Shown: positions 8,101 to 15,508, numbered from the stretch's first letter. The stretch: 24,449 nucleotides of DNA from JBFLXN01 sp040755715 [NCBI: Candidatus Edwardsbacteria bacterium] (GCA_040755715.1 JBFLXN010000020.1:1-24449); one strand, 5' to 3'. Translations and numbers: made by a program. The notes: generated from the sequence alone by a model not told the origin.

Positions 8101-8478
8101 AGTGCCGAGAGAGTGATGCTTTACCGTCGCCTGAGCCGAGTGAAAAATCTTGAAGAACTAAAGAAATTGAAAGAAGAAATGGAGGACCGATTTGGTAAGA
8201 TTCCTTTGGCAGTAGAATATCTTTTGGAAATAGTAGAGTTAAAAATCTTTGCCATTGAAAAAGGAATAGAAAAAATCGTTTTGAAAAATAGTCTTTTAGA
8301 ATTTCAGTTCCGAAATGGAGAGAGCCCTTCAAGGGGAAATATTGAAAGAATGGTCAAAGACATCACCTATCCCTTGGAATTCACTGGAGGGAAACCCTTC
8401 GTTCTAAAGATTTCTCTTGGGAGACTTGATGTTTCTCGCAAATTAGAAATCGCCAGAAAAGTCTTGCAAGATTTGTGA
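5173..8478 (+). CDS. mfd: Transcription-repair coupling factor Mfd
   Basis: Mfd is a cytoplasmic DNA translocase that removes RNA polymerase stalled at template-strand lesions and recruits UvrA. With the ATG at 5173 it is 1101 aa, near the usual length of about 1150. An N-terminal UvrB-like region is followed by the CarD-like RNA-polymerase-interacting domain from about 437 (LKLDDYLVHLDYG). The RecG-like helicase core follows, with Walker A GDVGYGKT at 588-595 and DEEQ at 689-692, then the C-terminal TRCF domain. An upstream in-frame TTG at 5143 would add ten residues, but it overlaps the promoter spacer and is rejected. Two palindromic DNA elements are embedded in frame: one encodes a proline/glycine-rich loop at about 363-378, the other the octapeptide VGAFHEMP at about 952-959. 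Both sit between domains, so function is probably retained. No SOS box was seen. Confidence 0.95.
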   Translation: MSFNEILLSIKKTPTLSTLQQSLLDSQRNLSVSGIFGTARSFLIASLVKEIPRSMFVILPNQESAEKRSDDLITLLGREYISYLPALDDLTTPDIEIVGTRIEALSNFQKCMTRILVTSLPSLLQKTLSPSELNNLTLEIKVGQQLEMERVFQRLLALGFDRAQIVENPGEFAVRGGIVDIFTFGNENPVRLEFLGDEIVSLREFEVLTQRSIGHKERVNLLPRYEKPTTIILEYLVSKDTLIFFEEESECKTEAERLREEMKNIYEQTELSAETILVDYEEMLKGLFSYQTLFLGNTNIKKGSETEITLITQPVEPFFSNLERLKERLKKLSEDGYTTFIFCDTTGQKERMEEILMPEELYPHSLPPPVGEGKKEGWSEEDMRPKIACVVGSLHAGFIMPEAHLALITEREIFQREKKRKFRRFKGGGAIRNLQLLKLDDYLVHLDYGIGKYLGLKTIVIDEKETECLALLYAEEEKLYVPIEQMHRVEKYIADEGKIPPLSRLSTTHWEETKKRAKKAIKDMAQALISLYAYRTSQSGFAFSQDTLWQRELEASFIYEETPDQLKTTQEIKEDLEKPKPMDRLLCGDVGYGKTEVAIRAAFKVIMDSKQVAVLVPTTILAEQHYQTFRERLAEYPINLRMLSRFKSEKEQRRIIKELEEGRVDLVIGTHRLLSKDVEFKDLGLLIIDEEQRFGVAHKETLKQLRKSVDCLTMTATPIPRTLHMSLVGARDMSMIETPPKDRLSIVTRILEWNEEHIIESILREVERQGQVYFVHNRVESIEAMASYLRRLLPHLRIAVAHGQMEERELERVMLNFMNHQYDVLVTTTIIESGLDIPNVNTIIINRADKFGLAQLYQLRGRVGRSNRRAYAYFLIPKSGRITQEARKRLRALEEFTELGSGFQLALRDLEIRGAGNLLGREQHGHIIAVGFDLYCQLLQEAVRELKGEPEVGAFHEMPSLSFDFQANIPENYVGDSAERVMLYRRLSRVKNLEELKKLKEEMEDRFGKIPLAVEYLLEIVELKIFAIEKGIEKIVLKNSLLEFQFRNGESPSRGNIERMVKDITYPLEFTGGKPFVLKISLGRLDVSRKLEIARKVLQDL
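6259..6306. repeat. In-frame palindromic element in mfd (first)
   Basis: CCCTCCCCC (6270-6278) and GGGGGAGGG (6282-6290) form a perfect 9-bp stem with a 3-base loop. Weaker C-rich and G-rich outer arms reach about 6259 and 6306. It encodes PHSLPPPVGEGKKEGW, a low-complexity stretch in a variable part of Mfd. Its composition differs sharply from the flanking AT-rich codons. Confidence 0.75.
8026..8053. repeat. In-frame GTAGGGG-type palindrome in mfd (second)
   Basis: GGGCATTTC (8030-8038) and GAAATGCCC (8041-8049) form a perfect stem around AC. With the flanking GTA and TCAC the element spans 28 bp, the same length and ends as the palindrome in the 991-aa kinase gene (20906-20933). It encodes VGAFHEMPS, just before the C-terminal TRCF domain. 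Confidence 0.75.
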
Positions 8479-8492
8479 GAATATGGTAAAAT
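8464..8492 (+). promoter_or_regulatory. Possible promoter for the restriction-modification operon
   Basis: TTGCAA (8464-8469) and TAAAAT (8487-8492) are spaced by 17 bp and overlap the end of mfd. Transcription would start near 8499, leaving a leader of about 180 bases before the methylase gene. The call rests on pattern alone. Confidence 0.4.
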
Positions 8493-8681
8493 TTACACAA
8501 GGATAAACTTATACAAAACACTTGGAAGCCATTTTCAACTCAAAAGTCCTCTGATTCTCTGGAGAAGAATGCAAAGTAAATCCCCAAAAGAAACAACCTA
8601 AGATGGCAGTCAGCGAGAGTGAAAAATAAACCACCTATTTCTGTTATCAAACACCATGCCGTGCCTAATGAGGTGTAAAAA
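8493..8681. other. Leader region between mfd and the methylase gene
   Basis: About 190 bp without a recognisable gene. Short open stretches exist in several frames, including one ending with a stop at the methylase ribosome-binding site, but none looks like a known protein. GAGGTG at 8670-8675, six bases before the ATG at 8682, is a good Shine-Dalgarno for the methylase. Confidence 0.5.
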
Positions 8682-10874
8682 ATGAATAGGTTCACTGAAG
8701 AACAAATAAACACAATTTGCGAGTTATTAAAAGAAGGAAAGCCATTTCCAGAAGAATATAGGTGGTTACTTTTTGAAGGCAAGCAAGAGACCGAGTTAAT
8801 CTATGCAGGGAAGACAAGAGAAGTAGATGTTCTTACTGAGACAATGGCTGTACCCCTCCAAAAGGTGAAAGTTTTTGGGGATGTTCAGAGAGATGTCACC
8901 CTGAACTCATTGAAAAAGAATGTCATCCTGAACTCGTTTCAGGATCTAAATAAATGGCACAATTTACTGATTTTTGGGGATAATTTACAGATTTTGAAAA
9001 CGCTGTTGAAAATGAAAGAAGAAGGAAAATTAAAAAATCCTGATGGTTCAAGAGGGGTAAAATTGATTTATATTGACCCACCTTTCGGAACTGGAGATAT
9101 TTATGGTAGAGGAGATGTAGGGGCTTATTCTGCAAAATTGATGGGAGCTAAGTATTTAGAATGGCTAAGGCAGAGAATAATTTTATTGAAAGAATTGCTT
9201 TCTGATGATGGCAGTTTTTACATCCGAACCGATTATCACTTTGGGCATTATATGAAGGTCTTGCTGGATGAGGTTTTTGGGAAAGAGAATTTTAGGAATG
9301 AAATTGTAATTGGGAGGACAAAAACAGCCTTCTATGCTAATGTTCCAAGAGAAAAACCAAGAAATCTTAGTGTAGTATATGATGTCATCCATTGGTATTC
9401 TAAATCGACTGATACTTATTATCCAAATCTTACCAAAGACATAATAATTCAAAAAAGAGAAGCATATTGGAAAGATTTTAAAACATTCTATAATAGACCT
9501 GATAAAAGATATAAACTTTTAGGAATAACACCCGAACCTAAGTGTAGTTGGTTGTGGAAGAAAGAAGACGCATTTAAAGCTACTGATAATTACAAAAGAT
9601 ATATAGAAGAATTTGAAAATAAAGAAAGCCTTGAGGAGCATTGGGAGAGAACTGGGCGAAAATTAAGATTTTTACGAAAAGAGGCAAACACTGTAAAATA
9701 TTGGATAGAACCCATTATTAAAGTACCGAATAACAATTGGATTGAGCTTGAAGGATATTCACGAGAATGGGATTACCCCACCGAAAACTCCGAACAACTC
9801 CTTGAACGTATTATAAAAGCTTCATCCAGCGAGATGGATATTGTTTTAGATGCTTTTGCTGGTTCTGGCACAACAGGAGCAGTGGCAGAAAAACTTAAAA
9901 GAAGATGGATTATGATAGATTCTTCAAAATTTGCCATTTATACAATGATTAAAAGAATGTTAAATCTTAAACAAGAAATTGGAAATAAAGGGAAACCACT
10001 AAAACCAAACCCCTTTGCTGTTTATAATGCAGGACTCTATGATATGAAGATGCTTAAAGAATTACCTTTTGTAGAATATCACAGATTTGCCCTTGAGTTA
10101 TTCCAATGTAAAGATGAACCGCATACATTAGCAGGGATAGAATTGGATGGATATTTTGGGCGGGATAATGTTTTAGTCTTCAAGTGGAAAAAGAATAAAA
10201 ATGGGATTGCTTCCCCCGATATTCATCGGGGTCGCAATGACAAAAAATACGAATATGTAATGGATAGAGGATTTATTGATAATCTTCATACTATTCTTGG
10301 AGATAGGATAAGCAAAAGATTCTTTATCATTGCTCCAGCGGCAAGTGTTTTATTTTTAGAAGATTACATTGAAAAACACAGAATAAAATATTTTGTTTTG
10401 AGAATTCCTTATTCAATAATTGATGAACTCCATAAGAAGAATTTTAGTCTACTTGAACAGCCATTATCTGCTGATATTTCTGAGGTAAATAAGGTAATGG
10501 AACAAGTAGGATTTGATTTTATTTATCCACCGGATGTTGAATGCAAATACTATGTTGAAAAGCCGAAAGGTAAACTTTTTGCAGAAGCAGTTATAAAAAT
10601 AACGAAATTCAGAAGTAATATAATTTCTAAAAGGCCTATTCCTGAAGAAGAACTTGGATTTAAAGCATTATCAATGGTAATGATTGACTACGATTTTAAT
10701 GGCGAATATTTTGATATGGATGAAAAATGGTTTGCTCAAGATTTAGAGGAAAACAACTACGAAATCCGCCTTCCCACTGAAAAACTAACCGACCAAATGA
10801 TGATAATTTATATGGATGTCTGGGGGAATGAGAGGAAGGAAGTGTTACCAATAGATAAATTTAAGAAAACTTAA
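8682..10874 (+). CDS. mod: Type III restriction-modification methylase subunit (Mod)
   Basis: This 730-aa protein is a probable N6-adenine DNA methyltransferase, the modification and recognition subunit of a type III system. The catalytic motif IV appears as DPPF at 132-135, a known variant of DPPY. The AdoMet-binding motif I follows much later as DAFAGSGTTG at 390-399. That order is the beta class typical of type III Mod proteins. The region between (about 200-340) is likely to hold target recognition. The block NKWHNLLIFGDNLQ before the catalytic motif is typical of the family. Two palindromic elements are inserted in frame, at residues 71-89 and 508-520. The start follows a GAGGTG ribosome-binding site. 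The gene ends six bases before the AlbA_2 gene, so the two are probably cotranscribed and coupled. Confidence 0.92.
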   Translation: MNRFTEEQINTICELLKEGKPFPEEYRWLLFEGKQETELIYAGKTREVDVLTETMAVPLQKVKVFGDVQRDVTLNSLKKNVILNSFQDLNKWHNLLIFGDNLQILKTLLKMKEEGKLKNPDGSRGVKLIYIDPPFGTGDIYGRGDVGAYSAKLMGAKYLEWLRQRIILLKELLSDDGSFYIRTDYHFGHYMKVLLDEVFGKENFRNEIVIGRTKTAFYANVPREKPRNLSVVYDVIHWYSKSTDTYYPNLTKDIIIQKREAYWKDFKTFYNRPDKRYKLLGITPEPKCSWLWKKEDAFKATDNYKRYIEEFENKESLEEHWERTGRKLRFLRKEANTVKYWIEPIIKVPNNNWIELEGYSREWDYPTENSEQLLERIIKASSSEMDIVLDAFAGSGTTGAVAEKLKRRWIMIDSSKFAIYTMIKRMLNLKQEIGNKGKPLKPNPFAVYNAGLYDMKMLKELPFVEYHRFALELFQCKDEPHTLAGIELDGYFGRDNVLVFKWKKNKNGIASPDIHRGRNDKKYEYVMDRGFIDNLHTILGDRISKRFFIIAPAASVLFLEDYIEKHRIKYFVLRIPYSIIDELHKKNFSLLEQPLSADISEVNKVMEQVGFDFIYPPDVECKYYVEKPKGKLFAEAVIKITKFRSNIISKRPIPEEELGFKALSMVMIDYDFNGEYFDMDEKWFAQDLEENNYEIRLPTEKLTDQMMIIYMDVWGNERKEVLPIDKFKKT
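8892..8947. repeat. Tandem in-frame TGTCATCCTGAA elements in mod
   Basis: Two related copies sit head to tail. The first (8892 to about 8918) reads TGTCACCCTGAACTC. The second (8921-8947) reads TGTCATCCTGAACTC and closes a hairpin, with ATCCTGAA (8925-8932) and TTCAGGAT (8938-8945) around CTCGT. They encode DVTLNSL and NVILNSFQDL. The second peptide is the usual translation of a dispersed bacterial repeat that I recognise from many unrelated proteins. Confidence 0.8.
10206..10238. repeat. In-frame ATTGC/GCAAT palindrome in mod
   Basis: Outer arms ATTGC (10206-10210) and GCAAT (10234-10238) enclose inner arms CCCCGAT (10214-10220) and ATCGGGG (10225-10231). The inner stem matches the intergenic palindrome at 3822-3844. 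It encodes GIASPDIHRGRND at residues 508-520, an abrupt break in the lysine- and asparagine-rich flanks. Confidence 0.8.
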
Positions 10875-10880
10875 GCAACA

Positions 10881-12290
10881 ATGAATTTAACCGAACTTCT
10901 CAAAATTGGTGAATCAGAGACTGTAGAATTTAAGAAATCTACAGGCGAATGGAAAGAAATTGTTGAGACGGTTTCTGGCTTTGCTAATACTCGGGGCGGG
11001 ATAATTTTAGTTGGGGTTGATAAGAAAGGACTCATTTCAGGCTGTGATATAGGAAAGGGGACTGTCGAAGACCTTGTTAACAAAATCCTTACTAATATAG
11101 AACCTAAATTATATCCTGAAGTTAAAGTTGAAACTATAACGAAGAAGAAGATAATTCTTATTAAGGTTGAGGAATATCCCTACGATGTTGTGCTTGCCTT
11201 TGGAAGGCCTTACAAAAGGGCAGGTAAAAATACTCTAAAGATGAGTAAAGACGAATATAAAAGGAAGATTTTAGAAATCCACAAAAAAGAATTGTATTTT
11301 GATGGACAGATTTGCGATGAGATAGATTTTTCAGATATTGATACCGATAAGGTAAGAATATTTCTTAGAAAGGCAAGAGAGACAAGAAAACTTGACATTG
11401 ATGCGTCTCTACCAGAGAAGGAAATATTGAAAAAACTTAAATTGATGAAGAATGAGGAACTTATGAATGCAGGAGTTTTGCTTTTTGCCAAAAGACCCGA
11501 GGATACTTTTATTCAGTCCGGAGTTAAATGTATAAGATTCAAAGGAACTGATGTTGCCGGTGATATGCTTGATTTTAAGGAGATTGAAGGTGATTTGTTC
11601 TCTCTTGTTGCAGAAGTGGAGAAATTTATCTTCAGTAATATTTCTCTTAAGGCCTGGATTGAAGAAGGGAAACTTGAGAGACAGGAGAAATGGGAGTATC
11701 CACCCAAGGCAATAAGAGAAGCCCTGGTAAATGCTATTATCCACAGGGATTATCGCTCCAGTGGCAAGGTGCAGGTAAGAATTTTTGATGATAGAATTGA
11801 ATTCTGGAATCCGGGGAAATTACCAGAAGGATGGACAGTGGAGACATTAAAGGCTGAGCATACTTCCGAGCCATTCAATCCCCTAATTGCAAGAATGTTT
11901 TTCTGGATAGGATTGGTGGAAGAAGTAGGCTCTGGCACAAACCGGATAGTCTCCTGGTGCAAAGAATGGGGATTACCAGAACCTGAATATGGACTTAGTG
12001 GGTCAAGTTTATTTGTTTTATTCAGAAAAGATATTTTTACAGAAAAATATCTCCGGGAGTTGGGATTAAATGAAAGACAGATTAAAGCGGTAAAGTATGT
12101 GAAGAAAAATGGGAAGATTACAAATAAAGAATATCAGGAATTAACAAAAGTTTCAAAACCTATGGCTACAATTGATTTAAGGGAATTGGTGTCAAAAGGA
12201 ATTTTTGAAAAGAAAGGCGTCACAGGAAAAGGAACAGCATATATTTTTGTAAGGGCTAATAAAGGGATAAAAGGGCTAACAAAGGGATAA
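10881..12290 (+). CDS. AlbA_2 (Schlafen-like) / HATPase_c_4 / winged-helix protein
   Basis: This 469-aa protein belongs to the family often labelled RecG-related helicase or transcriptional regulator; it has no helicase motifs. The N-terminal AlbA_2 domain (about 10-130) shows ESETVEFKKS and GFANTRGGIILVGVD, the putative nuclease or nucleic-acid-binding core shared with Schlafen proteins. A middle region leads to an HATPase_c_4 domain (about 270-390) with REALVNAIIHRDY. A C-terminal winged helix (about 405-460) contains NERQIKAVKYVKKNGKITN. It starts six bases after mod without a clear Shine-Dalgarno, which suggests translational coupling. Its position between Mod and Res suggests it regulates the module or adds a defence function; that is inference. 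The last codons lie in a 20-bp tandem duplication that sets the C terminus. Confidence 0.88.
   Translation: MNLTELLKIGESETVEFKKSTGEWKEIVETVSGFANTRGGIILVGVDKKGLISGCDIGKGTVEDLVNKILTNIEPKLYPEVKVETITKKKIILIKVEEYPYDVVLAFGRPYKRAGKNTLKMSKDEYKRKILEIHKKELYFDGQICDEIDFSDIDTDKVRIFLRKARETRKLDIDASLPEKEILKKLKLMKNEELMNAGVLLFAKRPEDTFIQSGVKCIRFKGTDVAGDMLDFKEIEGDLFSLVAEVEKFIFSNISLKAWIEEGKLERQEKWEYPPKAIREALVNAIIHRDYRSSGKVQVRIFDDRIEFWNPGKLPEGWTVETLKAEHTSEPFNPLIARMFFWIGLVEEVGSGTNRIVSWCKEWGLPEPEYGLSGSSLFVLFRKDIFTEKYLRELGLNERQIKAVKYVKKNGKITNKEYQELTKVSKPMATIDLRELVSKGIFEKKGVTGKGTAYIFVRANKGIKGLTKG
12251..12290 (+). repeat. 20-bp tandem duplication at the end of the AlbA_2 gene
   Basis: Two adjacent 20-bp copies (12251-12270 and 12271-12290) differ at one base; a partial third follows (TAATGGGCTAATG). 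Because 20 is not a multiple of three, the copies are read in different frames, giving RANKGIKGLTKG and then the stop. A change in copy number would alter the C terminus. Confidence 0.85.
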
Positions 12291-12305
12291 TAATGGGCTA
12301 ATGAT

Positions 12306-12464
12306 ATGGTGATGAATAATCAATATGAGATAGGTGGTATATTGGACACATTTCGGACATTTATCAGACATAAACGGAAGAATGTGAGAAAAATACCAAA
12401 ACCCGAAAAACCCGATATTAACCCGTCAAAAACCCGAAAATATAAAGAAAATAACAATGCCTGA
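12306..12464 (+). CDS. Possible small basic protein between the AlbA_2 and Res genes
   Basis: An open frame of 52 codons starts at ATG 12306 and ends at TGA 12462-12464, overlapping the Res start in the eight bases ATGCCTGA. The product is rich in Lys, Arg, Asn and Pro, with a KPEKPDINPSKTRKY tail, and resembles nothing I know. The underlying DNA has repeated AACCCG motifs, so the frame may be open by chance or be a decayed extension of the AlbA_2 protein. If translated, its stop would deliver ribosomes to the Res start, which lacks a strong Shine-Dalgarno. Confidence 0.3.
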   Translation: MVMNNQYEIGGILDTFRTFIRHKRKNVRKIPKPEKPDINPSKTRKYKENNNA

Positions 12465-14976
12465 AATATTTACTATAAAAGCCAGCGACCTCGTCTTAAA
12501 AGTCTCAGAAAATATAGACCCGGAAATATTTGATATTTCCAAATACGAGGCATTTTTAGATGCTTTATGCGGAACCAGAGAATTTCAGAAAGAGGCGATA
12601 AGAATAGTTTTAAGATATTTGCTGGGAAGAAGATATAGAAATCTCAGAGAATTAGCCGAGGAAAATTATGATAATAATCCAAATTTAAGAGAACTTTATC
12701 CAAGTTTCACTGATTTTGAAAGGCATTTACAGCTTCCAGATAAACTTTCCTGCACCATAGATTTAGCAACCGGCACAGGAAAAAGTTATGTTTTATATGG
12801 CATTGCCAGAATTATGCTGGCTGAGGGTGTTGTTGATAAGGTTTTGGTGCTTGTTCCGTCTACTACTATTGAAAAGGGTGTTACAGAGAAATTTAAGACA
12901 TTATCAGGAGATGCTGACCTATTAAGGCTTATTCCAACAGAGGCAAAGATAAGAAATCCAAGAATTATAAATGCTACCCAAACAATCAAGAAAGGGGATA
13001 TTTGTATTGAAAATGTTCATTCGGTCTATGAATATGTAAAATCTTCAGTTGAAGATAGTCTCACAGGAAGAGGAGAAACGACCCTGGTTTTATGTGACGA
13101 AGTTCATCATGCTTATAATCCGCCAGGTAGGGATTGGGCAATTAAAAAATGGAAAGAATTTTTATTAAATGCAAAGTATGGGTTCAAATATATAGTTGGT
13201 GATACTGGAACAGCGTATATTGGGAATGACTATTTTGCCGATGTCGTTTACAGATATTCTTTAAACCAAGCAATAGAAGAAAGAACCATAAAAACAATTG
13301 ATTATAAAGTTGAAGAGGCTAATATCTCTGAGAACGAACAATTTCAGATGATCTACGATAACCACATAGAAAATAAGATGCGCTACCGTAAGACGAAACC
13401 GATTACTATCATAATAGCCAAAGATATTTCTGCGTGCAAACGGTTGACTGAGAAATGGATAAGTTTTATTGCAGAAAAAGAAAAAATCTCAAAAGAAGAT
13501 GCCGAGAAAAAGGTTTTAATCGTAACTTCGGCAGATGAACATACAGAAAATGTTTTGAAACTTAATAGAGTTGATGATAAAGACGACTCTGTAGAATGGA
13601 TAACATCAGTAAGCATGCTCACCGAGGGCTGGGATGTAAAGAATGTCTTTCAAATTGTCCCGCATGAAGAACGGGCATTCAATTCTAAACTTTTGATTGC
13701 CCAAGTTTTGGGCAGGGGGTTAAGGATTCCCAAAGAGTATCAAGGTGAACAGCCGAAAGTGCGCGTTTTTAACCATGTAAATTGGGCAAGGAATATAAAG
13801 CATCTTGTTGATGAGGTGATGGAGATTGAGAAGAGACTACATTTTTACCCTGTTAAAAAGACAAGGGAGTATAATTTTGAGATTTACCAGCTTGAATACC
13901 AAAAGAATGAAATAGAGACCGAAATTGCACATGAGGAACCTTATGAATTATTAAAGAAGGGTTATATCACATTTTCTACCCAAATTAAAGGGGTTGAAAA
14001 AGAGACTGTTTATGAGCGAGTTATAACTGGAGTTAGAGAAGAGAAGGCGACTTACATTACATATAGAATGTACCCGGTTGATTTGGTCTCCACCGAAATC
14101 TGGAATAGACTAAAAGTTTTTGATACTGAGGAAGAAACCGATTACTCAAAAAAGTTTCCATTAGAGAAAATCAAAGAGATTATCAAAAATTCTCTTGGTA
14201 GAATCGGATGGAATAAAGACACAGTAAGTGAGGAAAATTACAGGAAGGCCTTACAGTCGTTTGGCGTAATAAAACGGAAGAAATCTAAAACCCTTCGCTT
14301 TGAATTAGCGGCCACAGACTTAAAGAAATTAAAGACAACACAACTCAAGAGGGCTTCACTCGGAATAGGAGTATTTCGGAGAGGCGCCTCAGTATTTTTT
14401 GATGAAGACTCGTTAAAATCAGGCGATGAAGAGGATAAAACCGTATTAAAAGAGTTAATAGATGATGAATCTTTACCCAAAATGGCAACAAAAGAAATAA
14501 GCAACAAATTCTTATTCAAAACCCCTTTAAATGTTATATTTACTCACTCTACTCCAGAAAGAAAGTTCGTAGAAAAACTAATTTCAAATGCAGAATTAGT
14601 AGATGCCTGGATAAAATCGAGAGACACCGGATTTTATAGTATAGAATATTCATGGGAGAAGGGAACTCACACTAAACAAGCAAAATTCAATCCAGATTTC
14701 TTTTTGAAGATTGGTAACAAAATAGTGGTAGTAGAAATAAAAGACGATGAATTGATTGAAAAAATTAAAGAGGGCGGAGATATTGCCAAAGAGACCAGGG
14801 CTAAATATAGGTATGCAATTGAGCATTTTAATAGATTAAATGAATTGCAAAAAGAGCAGATATTTTATTTCACTTTTTTAACTCCTAAGGATTTTGATAA
14901 CTTCTTTGGGATATTAAAAAAGGGTGATTTTTTAGGTTTTAAGTCTCAGTTAGCTACAGAGTTGGAGGAGTCATAA
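12457..14976 (+). CDS. res: Type III restriction enzyme, Res helicase-nuclease subunit
   Basis: This 839-aa protein is the probable ATP-dependent translocase and endonuclease partner of Mod. An N-terminal SF2 helicase core shows Walker A ATGTGKS at 104-110, motif II DEVHH at 214-218, a GDTGTA motif III near 249, and motif VI in LIAQVLGRGLRIP (about 420-432). A C-terminal PD-(D/E)xK nuclease is visible as PD at 746-747 and ExK at 760-762 inside FNPDFFLKIGNKIVVVEIKDD. All key residues look intact, so the system could be active. The ribosome-binding site is weak (AAAGAAAAT). It lies 166 bp after the AlbA_2 gene on the same strand, with no terminator seen between them. The whole three-gene block is more AT-rich than mfd and folD, consistent with horizontal acquisition. 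Confidence 0.92.
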   Translation: MPEIFTIKASDLVLKVSENIDPEIFDISKYEAFLDALCGTREFQKEAIRIVLRYLLGRRYRNLRELAEENYDNNPNLRELYPSFTDFERHLQLPDKLSCTIDLATGTGKSYVLYGIARIMLAEGVVDKVLVLVPSTTIEKGVTEKFKTLSGDADLLRLIPTEAKIRNPRIINATQTIKKGDICIENVHSVYEYVKSSVEDSLTGRGETTLVLCDEVHHAYNPPGRDWAIKKWKEFLLNAKYGFKYIVGDTGTAYIGNDYFADVVYRYSLNQAIEERTIKTIDYKVEEANISENEQFQMIYDNHIENKMRYRKTKPITIIIAKDISACKRLTEKWISFIAEKEKISKEDAEKKVLIVTSADEHTENVLKLNRVDDKDDSVEWITSVSMLTEGWDVKNVFQIVPHEERAFNSKLLIAQVLGRGLRIPKEYQGEQPKVRVFNHVNWARNIKHLVDEVMEIEKRLHFYPVKKTREYNFEIYQLEYQKNEIETEIAHEEPYELLKKGYITFSTQIKGVEKETVYERVITGVREEKATYITYRMYPVDLVSTEIWNRLKVFDTEEETDYSKKFPLEKIKEIIKNSLGRIGWNKDTVSEENYRKALQSFGVIKRKKSKTLRFELAATDLKKLKTTQLKRASLGIGVFRRGASVFFDEDSLKSGDEEDKTVLKELIDDESLPKMATKEISNKFLFKTPLNVIFTHSTPERKFVEKLISNAELVDAWIKSRDTGFYSIEYSWEKGTHTKQAKFNPDFFLKIGNKIVVVEIKDDELIEKIKEGGDIAKETRAKYRYAIEHFNRLNELQKEQIFYFTFLTPKDFDNFFGILKKGDFLGFKSQLATELEES

Positions 14977-15120
14977 CATAATAAAGAATTCGGCACGGCA
15001 CAGCGTATATCACAGCATAAAAGATTTGTGCTCTTTGAGGCACTTACCAAAAATTCCACCTTTGGCAGGACTTCTTTTATGGTGGGAATGTTAGCCAAAA
15101 TCAATAAAGAATGGTGGTGA
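14977..15120 (+). pseudogene. Possible C-terminal gene remnant
   Basis: Directly after the Res stop, the same frame stays open for 47 codons to TGA 15118-15120. From about codon 10 it reads like genuine protein (FVLFEALTKNSTFGRTSFMV and on to INKEWW), with no ATG or ribosome-binding site at its beginning. It may be the tail of a gene truncated when the restriction-modification block arrived. I cannot name the family. An open frame of this length can also occur by chance. Confidence 0.3.
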
Positions 15121-15124
15121 AGAC

Positions 15125-15472
15125 ATGGGCAATTTGAAAGATATTTTGAAAAAGAGAAAAATCAACAGAAGTCGTCTTGAAAAGGAGGCACCTGACCTCT
15201 ATAATGGTTTCAATGAATTGGTAAAACACTACTACAAACATGGTGCTTTGGACCGAAAGCAAAAAGAACTAATGGCTGTGACGGCATCTGTAGCTACAAG
15301 GTGTATTCCTTGTTTGGCAAATCATGCAAACAATGCGATTTCGGCTGGAGCTACAAGGGATGAGGTGCTGGAGGCTGCTGCCATAGGGATTGAATTTGGG
15401 GGCGGCCCTTCATTTGTGGTCGTTCGGGATAATCTTCTGGATTTCTTAGATGAAATTGAACATTACAAATAG
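15125..15472 (+). CDS. Carboxymuconolactone decarboxylase / AhpD-like protein
   Basis: This 115-aa protein has the compact helical CMD/AhpD fold. The redox signature C60-x2-C63-x3-H67 (RCIPCLANHANNAI) is intact and preceded by the conserved KELMAV helix. It continues with the usual GATRDEVLEAAAIG block. AhpD-type proteins use the two cysteines for peroxide or thiol reduction; the true substrate is unknown. The ATG follows GGTGG at a suitable distance. It lies 36 bp before folD on the same strand, so the two may be cotranscribed, though no functional link is evident. Confidence 0.9.
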   Translation: MGNLKDILKKRKINRSRLEKEAPDLYNGFNELVKHYYKHGALDRKQKELMAVTASVATRCIPCLANHANNAISAGATRDEVLEAAAIGIEFGGGPSFVVVRDNLLDFLDEIEHYK

Positions 15473-15508
15473 AACAAGGACATTACCTTCAATCAGAGGG
15501 AAACAAAT

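Noticed and set aside
7952-8332. 126-aa minus-strand ORF inside mfd
   Set aside because: It lies opposite the conserved C-terminal region of Mfd and resembles no known protein.
8540-8782. 80-aa minus-strand ORF across the mod start
   Set aside because: It overlaps the well-supported Mod N terminus and its ribosome-binding site; the hydrophobic translation looks like an antisense shadow.
10881-12290. RecG-like helicase function for the AlbA_2 protein
   Set aside because: No Walker A or other helicase motifs are present; the label is an inherited misnomer for this family.
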